Part shown: one piece after another, positions 1 to 7,179 of the stretch
Layout of the letters: the number at the start of each line of letters is the position of its first letter
Numbering within the stretch: the first letter of the stretch is position 1
NCBI GenBank assembly: GCA_002428985.1
Contig: DIYL01000002.1
Span: 434,001 to 498,000, forward strand
Reading direction: 5' to 3'
Origin: Anaerolineales bacterium UBA6055
GTDB taxonomy: Bacteria > Chloroflexota > Anaerolineae > Aggregatilineales > Phototrophicaceae
DNA: 64,000 nt
Made by a program: the position numbers and the translations under genes
Notes under the pieces: model-generated
What the model saw: the letters and a program-made list of their open reading frames with translations, nothing else
What the model was told of the DNA's origin: nothing
Database searches by the model: none

Positions 1-1737
1 CAATTTCAGCAGAGGCAAAGATTTGGCAGGAACTTTTTCTAAACGGCGTTGTATGACTGTCTGTACCCCACCAGCAAAGACATTCTGTGGTAAGGTCATC
101 TGTCCAATCAAGCCAAGTTGCCCAGCATCTTCAGCTAATGCCCGAACGACCTCGACAATGAAGAAGACATTGCCTTCTGTCTCGCGTTCTAGTAAATCAA
201 CAATCGCTTTCCGTCGCCCAACGTCTTCGCCTAACATTGAGGCGCTTAAGTGTTCAATTGCCTGATGGTTCAGGCGTTCGACCTTTAAGAAATTGACATT
301 CCGTAGCAGTTGTGGCAACTCAGGGCGCTCATCATCGCGATAATTCCCGAGTATAAAAATAGGGTGTGTTGGCACAATCATATTATTCAGATAGCGTAAT
401 AGCGCGAGGCTCTCTTCACCTTCCCACTGCAAATCTTCCAGAATAATCATAATGGGTTGATTAAGCCGTTTTAGCATCTGCGCGACAATCTCGAACAGTA
501 ACTTTTGGGCTTCTTGAGGTTCCAGTTTTGGGTATGTTTGGTCAGATTTTAGCTTAGTAAGCGATGGGTCAACTTCATGGAGTGTATATGCTTCATTATC
601 CGTTACATCAGCATATATTGCGAGGTCGCGCATAATATCATGCCACACCTCATATACCCGTTTACCTTTGTTGACCGCTTGACCCCGTAACACCAAAACA
701 CCACTTACAAGTGCCTGTGTTCGCACTTCATCAATCAAACGCGATTTTCCAACACCACTTTCACCACCAATCATCCAGACACTACCCTGCCAATCTATAG
801 ATTGGCGTAACGCATCATTTAACGTCTGGATTTCTTGTTCGCGCCCGACCAATTCGGCTGCCTTCAAGAAGCTATCACGAATAGCGGCGGTCTCTGGCGC
901 AGGCGGCATATCAAGCGTATCAGTCAAATCTTGGACAACATCAATCGCCCGTTGATAGCGATCTTGTGGGGATTTTGCCAGCATCTTACGCAAAATATCA
1001 ACAAGGCGGTAGTCGATCCCAAGTCCTGAAAAATCAGGTTCTTTTGTGATAATATCTGAAATCAGCATGGTGATATTCTGGGTATTAAAAGGATACTTAC
1101 CTGCAAACAGCTGATAGACGATCAATCCAATCGCATATAAATCAGCCGAACGGGTTGGCATCTCACCCTGTAGCACCTCAGGTGATAGATAAGACAATGT
1201 GCCGGCAATATTGTCATCAGGTCTAAACTCTTTACTGGTGTCAACAGTCCGCATTGACAATCCGAAGTCCATAATTTTGACCTGCCCATCTTTTACCAAA
1301 ACATTGGCAGGTTTGAGGTCTCGATGTAAGACATTCCGACGATGCAAATAAACTGAAGCCTGTAACATCTGCATCCATAGAGAAACCTTACCCTCAAATG
1401 TCTCAGTCGCACCTGCAGACAATATATCCTGTGCATTATCGACAAACGGCATCGTAAAAAAGGGTAAATCTTGCTCATCAAAGCCATAATCAATCACAGC
1501 GATAATATTAGGATGGCGCAAACTTGCGAGTACCTTAAATTCATTTGCCAACGCAAGACGAACATCCGCCTCATGTTTTGGCCTATCCTTAAATTCAAGT
1601 GATTTGGTATCAGTGACCCGTTTTAGTGCAATTTCGCGTTCGGTAATACGATCATGAACGCGGTACACAGTGCCCATGCCACCTTGTCCAATTTCGTCTT
1701 GCACAACATATCGTCTTGCAATTGCTGTTGACGACAT
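1..1737 (-). CDS. Ser/Thr protein kinase fused to a predictive AAA-type ATPase, 3' end outside window
   Basis: The 579 visible codons start at ATG 1735-1737 on the minus strand and stay open to the left edge. Translation of the complement gives a glycine-rich loop (IGQGGMG) near residue 18, an HRDLKPAN catalytic loop near 138, a DFG magnesium loop near 158, then a second domain with a Walker A motif (GGESGVGKS) near residue 322 and a Walker B-like stretch (MIILEDLQW) near 430. The protein at 32372 has the same order and continues into TPR repeats, so a TPR tail is expected beyond the window. It should be a cytoplasmic signalling kinase with a STAND/AAA-like switch module. It lies 137 bp downstream of the FHA gene on the same strand; FHA domains bind phosphothreonine, so a kinase-reader pair is plausible but only inferred from position. 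Confidence 0.9.
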   Translation of the reverse strand, partial: MSSTAIARRYVVQDEIGQGGMGTVYRVHDRITEREIALKRVTDTKSLEFKDRPKHEADVRLALANEFKVLASLRHPNIIAVIDYGFDEQDLPFFTMPFVDNAQDILSAGATETFEGKVSLWMQMLQASVYLHRRNVLHRDLKPANVLVKDGQVKIMDFGLSMRTVDTSKEFRPDDNIAGTLSYLSPEVLQGEMPTRSADLYAIGLIVYQLFAGKYPFNTQNITMLISDIITKEPDFSGLGIDYRLVDILRKMLAKSPQDRYQRAIDVVQDLTDTLDMPPAPETAAIRDSFLKAAELVGREQEIQTLNDALRQSIDWQGSVWMIGGESGVGKSRLIDEVRTQALVSGVLVLRGQAVNKGKRVYEVWHDIMRDLAIYADVTDNEAYTLHEVDPSLTKLKSDQTYPKLEPQEAQKLLFEIVAQMLKRLNQPIMIILEDLQWEGEESLALLRYLNNMIVPTHPIFILGNYRDDERPELPQLLRNVNFLKVERLNHQAIEHLSASMLGEDVGRRKAIVDLLERETEGNVFFIVEVVRALAEDAGQLGLIGQMTLPQNVFAGGVQTVIQRRLEKVPAKSLPLLKL

Positions 1738-1874
1738 CTCGCCCCCAAAAAAGTTTTAGAATCAATCAGAATTATAAATATGCCTTGGTTTGTGATCTGC
1801 CACTACAAATCACATCCATATTGTATCCGAAAAAGTTACAATATAATGATAAACGTTAGAACATTTGATTTATA

Positions 1875-3929
1875 TTAGTTTTGACCGAAGAGCGCATCAC
1901 GGAGAGCATTAGAGCTTGGAGATGCAGTTGGAGCTATTGTAGAAGTCAGAGGCGGGCTTGTTGTAACCCGCATGACTGTTGGTGTTTCTGATGGAAGTGG
2001 TGTTCGGCTAGATGTTGGAGTTTGCGTCGGGATACTCGTTGGAGTATCCGGCAATGTCGGCATCGCTGTTGGCAATACCGGCGCATCCGGTATCACATTT
2101 AATCGCATCGGATCGAAGTCTTCACACACAAAGTTCTGATTAAATCCCCACCCAACATCACCATTGGTTAATTCCACCTGTATCCATTGGCGCGCGGCAT
2201 CGGTTCCTAAGACGCGGACAGGTACATCTACAACGACATCCCCCGCCTGCGGGAACAGCGAATCCGGCCCTTCGTTGAGGAAGAAATCTTGCGTTGGTGT
2301 ACATTCAGGATCACTGGTTGTAATCACAATTGTCTGTTCAGAAAATGCACCAATTTCATCTTGTGCCGATAGCACAAGGTTAAAGTCACCACTCGGTACA
2401 CCCTCAATCACGGCTTCGCCAACAGGGTCTTCAAAACTAGTTGTTGTGAGTGATATAAAATCCGATGGTAGTGCGATATTCGTTACAATCGACCCCGTTA
2501 CATTCCAGCGAATCACTAAGGTACCACTGACATTATTGACCATTTCTAGACGATCTGTTTCAAAGGTATTGATAATAACTGGGCGATAAACATTCAGAGA
2601 CCGATTCACAATGTCGGTCTGCTCGCCATTTACAGCAATGAGCGCGACATCAAGCATGCCGTCAAAATCACTTGTATCGAGGGTAATTGTGGTTGTGCTA
2701 CTATCGACTTCACGCACCGCGACTCGATTAACTTCAATCACATAGCGTTCAGCATTGGTTGCCGACCAACTCAGTTCCGCACCAGTTCCCTGTTCAACTT
2801 GATTACTAGAAAGTTCAAACGATCGAATTTCAGGTTCAGGCGTTTGCGTCAATAACACGAACAATACCAGTACAATCGCTGTGACAATCCCACCAAGAGA
2901 CATCAACATCCAGTTAGACAAACTTGGTTCAACATGTACTGTCCCGGGCACAGCCGCAACAAAAGCACTATCCGTCTGCGCTTTCACGACCATCGCAAAT
3001 GGAATATCAACTGCTTTGCCAACTAACGGGCGCTTTTGCGGTTGAATTGTCCCATTAACCTGTGTGCGTTGTCCCGCCGATAATTGGACAGTTGAGATAG
3101 GCAAACTAAATTGGAGTTGGTTAGTTGGATCATAGCCTTCAACATTTAGAGTAATTGTTTCATTACCCTGATTAAGCATATATAGATGGAGGTCATCATC
3201 ACTCCGAATCACCTCTGGGCTGAGTGCAATCCCGAAACCACCAAATGACTTGACACTGACAGTTATATCTAACTGTATAAATTTATCAGGTGCATCAATT
3301 GTCGAAACACGAATCACGACAGGGTAATCTTGTGGGGCAATATCAGCGCGCCGCGCTGGTTTAATATTCAGGAGCGCATAGGCTGTATCGTAACCATCAA
3401 TCATCATAATAGGGCGGTTAATCTTTGCCCACCCTTCAGGCAATCCCGTGATCGCTACCTGAAACTGGGTTTCTTCATCCATACTGTTGGTAACTGCAAT
3501 TTCCACTGAACTGCTGGATGCGGGCCACACATCAACGTGCGACATATCACTGCTAGCACGGAATCCAAAGTTAGACGGTTGAGTCGTATCATCAATCGAA
3601 TCAACTGGAATTGTTGGGCTATCATTACCCGGATGATAAATAATACGGAGGTGTCCGATCTGAATTTCTTCAACATCATCGAGCAGGTATGGTTCATTAC
3701 TATTAAGTTGCGTACCATCAATATAGGTGCCGTTAGCAGAATCCAAATCGATCAGATTCACGATGCCGTCTTTGTGCGTCATGCTAAAGTGGTAGCGAGA
3801 AATTGTATCCGTATCCAGCGCAATCGTATTGCCCTCAGCACGCCCTACCGAGACCGTCTCACCTTCTAGCGAATATGTTTCTACCCGCCCATCGGGGTAA
3901 TACACATCAAACCGTCCAAAAACTGCCAT
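1875..3929 (-). CDS. FHA-domain membrane protein with Thr/Pro-rich tail and SH3-like domain
   Basis: The 684-residue protein opens with a forkhead-associated domain (about residues 24-95) carrying the GRAEGN, SRYH and NGTYI signatures of phosphothreonine-binding FHA folds. A beta-rich segment follows, then one transmembrane helix at about 335-357 (MLMSLGGIVTAIVLVLFVLL), then Ig-like/beta-sandwich sequence. Near 555-620 there is a region resembling a bacterial SH3 domain, followed by a low-complexity Thr/Pro/Ser tail. This suggests a cytoplasmic N-terminal phosphopeptide reader linked to an exterior sensor or wall-binding region. The same-strand kinase gene follows 137 bp downstream, so the two may be co-transcribed. 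The ligand and partner cannot be read from the sequence. Confidence 0.85.
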   Translation of the reverse strand: MAVFGRFDVYYPDGRVETYSLEGETVSVGRAEGNTIALDTDTISRYHFSMTHKDGIVNLIDLDSANGTYIDGTQLNSNEPYLLDDVEEIQIGHLRIIYHPGNDSPTIPVDSIDDTTQPSNFGFRASSDMSHVDVWPASSSSVEIAVTNSMDEETQFQVAITGLPEGWAKINRPIMMIDGYDTAYALLNIKPARRADIAPQDYPVVIRVSTIDAPDKFIQLDITVSVKSFGGFGIALSPEVIRSDDDLHLYMLNQGNETITLNVEGYDPTNQLQFSLPISTVQLSAGQRTQVNGTIQPQKRPLVGKAVDIPFAMVVKAQTDSAFVAAVPGTVHVEPSLSNWMLMSLGGIVTAIVLVLFVLLTQTPEPEIRSFELSSNQVEQGTGAELSWSATNAERYVIEVNRVAVREVDSSTTTITLDTSDFDGMLDVALIAVNGEQTDIVNRSLNVYRPVIINTFETDRLEMVNNVSGTLVIRWNVTGSIVTNIALPSDFISLTTTSFEDPVGEAVIEGVPSGDFNLVLSAQDEIGAFSEQTIVITTSDPECTPTQDFFLNEGPDSLFPQAGDVVVDVPVRVLGTDAARQWIQVELTNGDVGWGFNQNFVCEDFDPMRLNVIPDAPVLPTAMPTLPDTPTSIPTQTPTSSRTPLPSETPTVMRVTTSPPLTSTIAPTASPSSNALRDALFGQN

Positions 3930-4096
3930 ACGCTACTCCAAAATTATGCAGTGGATTCTAAACCTTATTTTAACCCTTAGTCACGTCTAGGCAAAGTGGG
4001 ATACACATTTATGTCCAAATCGTAGGTCGGCAGTTGCAGTCAGCGTAGGATTACGATAATGTATGTGCAGATTTTACACATGCTAAAGAGGCAACC

Positions 4097-5038
4097 ATGT
4101 CCCAGAAAAAAATTGTCTGCATCACCCCTAACGTTGCATTAGATCGCACCCTCGTTGTCCCAGATTTTGCTGTCGGGCATATTTCCCGTATCAAAAGTGC
4201 AATTGCCGTCCCCGGTGGTAAGGGTCTAAATGTATTACGTGCTGTGCGCATCTTGGGTGGCAATCCAGTCGCGATGGGCTTACTCGGCGGGCATACCGGA
4301 CGTATGATTGCGGAAATGGTCGAAAATGATAATTTCCCCGCAGAATGGACATGGTATGAAGGCGAAACCCGCACCTGCACCATTATCGCACCACCAGATG
4401 GTAACTCGACTGTGATTAATGAATCGGGGGAAATTGCTGAATCCGATTGGGACAACCTCGTTGATGATATTTGCCGTGTCGCCGAAGATGACGATGTCGC
4501 GACGATCTGCTTATGCGGGAGTTTACCACTTGGTGCTCCGGATTCTGCACCCGCAGATTTAGTCGCACGACTCCATAAAATGAACAAACAAGTCTGGATT
4601 GACTCCAGCAAAGCATACCTCAAGAATGCAATCTCAGAAAAACCATACGCAGTCAAAGTCAATGCCGATGAAATTGGTGAAGCTCTGGGCGAAACGGTCG
4701 ATTCGATGGAACGAATTCGTGAAGTTGGGGCAAAACTAATCAACGATGGGATTTCCGTTGTTGTGATTACACTCGGTGCCGACGGCGCTATTTTGATGTC
4801 CAAAGACGTCACCGCCAAAGCCACCCCGCCAACCATTCAACCCGTAGACCCGATTGCTAGTGGCGATAGTGTTCATGCAGGAATTGTAACAGCCCTCGCC
4901 AACGGTGAAGACTTTGCAGAAGCAATTCGAGCAGGGGTCGCCGCCGGAACGGTCAATGCACTCTACGCAGGTGGCGCACAATTCCCATTTGATCACTATC
5001 AAGAGATTCTCGCACAGACAACACTAGAAATTTTGTAG
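4097..5038 (+). CDS. PfkB-family sugar/sugar-phosphate kinase (1-phosphofructokinase/LacC type)
   Basis: At 313 residues this is full length for the FruK/LacC branch of the PfkB family, which phosphorylates fructose-1-phosphate or tagatose-6-phosphate with ATP in the cytoplasm. The N-terminus (TPNVALDRTLVV) and the PGGKGLNVLRA substrate-binding motif near residue 37 are typical. The C-terminal anion-hole/catalytic motif reads ASGDSVHAG near residue 254, with Ala in place of the usual first Gly of GAGD but the catalytic Asp kept. An AGAGG Shine-Dalgarno-like stretch lies just before the ATG. No PTS gene is adjacent, so the exact substrate is open. The gene precedes the C45 acyltransferase gene by about 120 bp in the same direction. 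Confidence 0.85.
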   Translation: MSQKKIVCITPNVALDRTLVVPDFAVGHISRIKSAIAVPGGKGLNVLRAVRILGGNPVAMGLLGGHTGRMIAEMVENDNFPAEWTWYEGETRTCTIIAPPDGNSTVINESGEIAESDWDNLVDDICRVAEDDDVATICLCGSLPLGAPDSAPADLVARLHKMNKQVWIDSSKAYLKNAISEKPYAVKVNADEIGEALGETVDSMERIREVGAKLINDGISVVVITLGADGAILMSKDVTAKATPPTIQPVDPIASGDSVHAGIVTALANGEDFAEAIRAGVAAGTVNALYAGGAQFPFDHYQEILAQTTLEIL

Positions 5039-5157
5039 ACAATCGGTATGTATCAACGATAGAATGATAATCATGAAATTCATAAACGGAGCATGATACA
5101 TCATGTTCTTATCAACATATCTGAATCTTATCGCAATTTAGAGGCAAGGAATTAATT

Positions 5158-6252
5158 ATGGGACGCATACGGCTACTCGAATTATCAGGGTCATATTATG
5201 ACATGGGCAAGGCACACGGTGAACGCTATCATGATGAAATTCATATGTTCACCGAAGATCGTGTCAGATTAAGCAGTGACATCAATTGGACGGGTCGCAA
5301 TCTATCCCGTGATGCTGTCATTGCACTAGCCGAAGCATGCGTCGCTGAGCATCAAGCCTATGCACCGGATTTAATGGACGAATTGCAAGGTATGGCAGAT
5401 GCAACTGGATTAAGCCTAGCTGAACTCGTCATTAACAACGGCTTTACGGACTTCATTGATGTCGTGTATGGCGTTGGTGACATTACACAAAAAGCCAAAA
5501 CACCCGCTAATGTATCCGATAATTGCACTGCATTCCTTGTCCCAAACTCCCGCACAGACTCTGGTGAAGGCTTCTATGGGCAAACATGGGATATGCACGC
5601 AACTGCAACCCCCTATGTCATCCTAATTGATGGCAAACCCGATAATGCACCGGATTTTCTAACATTTACGATTACCGGATGCGTCGGCATGATTGGTATG
5701 AACAGTGAAGGTATCGCTGTCGGCATCAATAACCTCATGTCTACTGATGGTCAAGTCGGTGTCACATGGCCGTTCGTCATCCGCAAGATTTTGCAACAAG
5801 ACAACTTAGACGACGCATTAGCTTGTCTGACCGATGCAAAACTTGCCGGAGCACATAATTATATGCTCATGGATAAAAATGGAGATGGTTATAATGTCGA
5901 AGCCATGTCGACATCCGTCGAAGTCGAAAAACTGGATCGTGATGTCCTTGCGCATACCAACCACTGTCTTGTTCAGAAGAACTTAGATGTGGCCCGCGAG
6001 CGTCCACCTGCATCCCAACAAAGCTCGGAAAATCGCCTCAATCGCGCCTATGAGCTGTTAGGTGGCGAAGAAGATGTCACAGTTGATAACCTAATGGAAC
6101 TCACCCGTGATGAGTCAGCAATTTGTGTACGTCCGAAACCACCGATGCACGTCGAAAGTTGTGGTGCAGCCATTATGCGTCCCGCAACAGGAGATTTTTG
6201 GGCAGTGTGGGGATTACCAGTCGAAAACAAATACGAGCATTTCACAATTTAA
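5158..6252 (+). CDS. C45-family autoproteolytic acyltransferase/hydrolase
   Basis: The 364-residue protein matches the acyl-CoA:6-aminopenicillanic acid acyltransferase (C45, Ntn-hydrolase) family. These proteins cleave themselves before a Cys, which then becomes the N-terminal nucleophile. The candidate is Cys123 in SDNCTAF, followed by the family-typical GQTWDMH and the GCVGMIGMNSEGIAVGINNL segment. The residue before the cleavage Cys is Asn rather than the more usual Gly. There is no signal peptide, so it is probably cytoplasmic. Bacterial homologues mostly have unknown amide or acyl substrates, so a penicillin-related role should not be assumed. A purine-rich stretch (GAGGCAAGGA) precedes the ATG. 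Confidence 0.8.
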   Translation: MGRIRLLELSGSYYDMGKAHGERYHDEIHMFTEDRVRLSSDINWTGRNLSRDAVIALAEACVAEHQAYAPDLMDELQGMADATGLSLAELVINNGFTDFIDVVYGVGDITQKAKTPANVSDNCTAFLVPNSRTDSGEGFYGQTWDMHATATPYVILIDGKPDNAPDFLTFTITGCVGMIGMNSEGIAVGINNLMSTDGQVGVTWPFVIRKILQQDNLDDALACLTDAKLAGAHNYMLMDKNGDGYNVEAMSTSVEVEKLDRDVLAHTNHCLVQKNLDVARERPPASQQSSENRLNRAYELLGGEEDVTVDNLMELTRDESAICVRPKPPMHVESCGAAIMRPATGDFWAVWGLPVENKYEHFTI

Positions 6253-6268
6253 AAACATTACGTAACAT

Positions 6269-6291
6269 CGGGGAGGGCTTGTTCCTTCCCG
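6269..6291. terminator. GC-rich hairpin between convergent genes
   Basis: An 8-bp stem (CGGGGAGG with CCTTCCCG, one G-U pair) closes an eight-base loop between the C45 gene and the convergent tetR gene. There is no clear T-run, so it may be a weak bidirectional terminator. Similar G-rich hairpins lie at 10968-10989 and 46263-46287. Confidence 0.4.
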
Positions 6292-6307
6292 ACTTCCAAA
6301 CCCATCG

Positions 6308-6943
6308 TTAAACCGCATCAAATACCATTGTCAATAACTCCCGTAGTTCATCCTCGAATTCAGGATGTTCGATTGTCTTTTCATTTTCATAGATTTGTTG
6401 AATGACCGGTGCGGGGTTGGCAAGGTTCTCCATCCCGATAATAAACACATACATTCGGTATAATATTTGTACACCTTGACCCGACTGCAAACCTAGTTTT
6501 TCATCAATAACTGATCCGACAGTTGTTCCTGCTTGCCCTAGCAATAATTTATATTCCAGCGCCTTTTCATACGAAATATTGTATTCAAATATAATGTTGC
6601 TGAGAGCCATCAGTCGGATCATTTGCCGTTCATCGATTGTATGTGCAATCAGGGTATCTCTGACTTGTGCTTTGGTCGTCGGTGTGGCTAATGCAGACAA
6701 TGCATGACGAAGTTTTTCCATTAATGACACAAATTTGCGCTGAAATAATGTTAAGAACAACTCCTCTTTCGTCTGGAAATAAAGATAGAGTGTCCCCTTA
6801 GCAATATCAGCAGTACGCGCAATCTCACTCATATTGATTGCACCAAACCCCTTCTGTGTTAATAAAGTTTCGGCAGCATCTAAAATTTTCTGCTCGCGTT
6901 CTTGTTTTTCTGTATCGCTATATGCGCGTTTGGATATTGGCAT
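6308..6943 (-). CDS. TetR/AcrR-family transcriptional regulator
   Basis: The 211-residue protein has an N-terminal TetR helix-turn-helix at about residues 20-66 (NMSEIARTADIAKGTLYLYF) followed by a ligand/dimer domain of normal size. It is transcribed away from the molybdenum hydroxylase operon, with a 236-bp intergenic region containing three copies of a TGAC-N5-GTCA half-palindrome, one of them inside a consensus sigma-70 spacer. It most likely represses that operon and perhaps itself, released by the operon's substrate or a related small molecule. The ligand is unknown. Confidence 0.9.
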   Translation of the reverse strand: MPISKRAYSDTEKQEREQKILDAAETLLTQKGFGAINMSEIARTADIAKGTLYLYFQTKEELFLTLFQRKFVSLMEKLRHALSALATPTTKAQVRDTLIAHTIDERQMIRLMALSNIIFEYNISYEKALEYKLLLGQAGTTVGSVIDEKLGLQSGQGVQILYRMYVFIIGMENLANPAPVIQQIYENEKTIEHPEFEDELRELLTMVFDAV

Positions 6944-7041
6944 TGCTAGTCATCCCATCAAATCATCTTAGCAGCAACCATGTTTCTGCGTCGTGGCTAT
7001 CTATCAGATGAAATATGTAGTTTTATGTTAAATTCTGTTAA

Positions 7042-7112
7042 TGACCGATGGTCAGTTGTTGACTAATGACCATAAGTCAGTTATGATAACTTTATCAAAT
7101 GACTACCAGTCA
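7042..7112. promoter_or_regulatory. Three TetR-type operator sites
   Basis: Three 13-bp inverted repeats occur at 7042-7054 (TGACCGATGGTCA), 7067-7079 (TGACCATAAGTCA) and 7100-7112 (TGACTACCAGTCA). All fit TGACY-N3-RGTCA. The start-to-start distances are 25 and 33 bp. The middle copy falls between the -35 and -10 hexamers of the operon promoter and the third just after the expected transcription start, which is a repressor layout. Confidence 0.75.
7059..7087 (+). promoter_or_regulatory. Sigma-70-like promoter of the molybdenum hydroxylase operon
   Basis: TTGACT (7059-7064) and TATGAT (7082-7087) are separated by 17 bp, which places the start near 7094 and gives a leader of about 85 nt before the TTG start codon at 7180. 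Confidence 0.65.
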
Positions 7113-7179
7113 GTAAAGCAAAAATCTAAATTCATGCAGAAATACAACTATTGTTAGATCCAATTTTGAGGAGACCAAA

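Noticed and set aside
2164..2589. A 141-codon plus-strand frame
   Set aside because: Antisense to the FHA protein gene; low-complexity and no ribosome site.
4051..4836. A 261-codon frame on the minus strand
   Set aside because: It lies antisense to the PfkB kinase, which has clear family motifs; the frame is open only because of codon bias.
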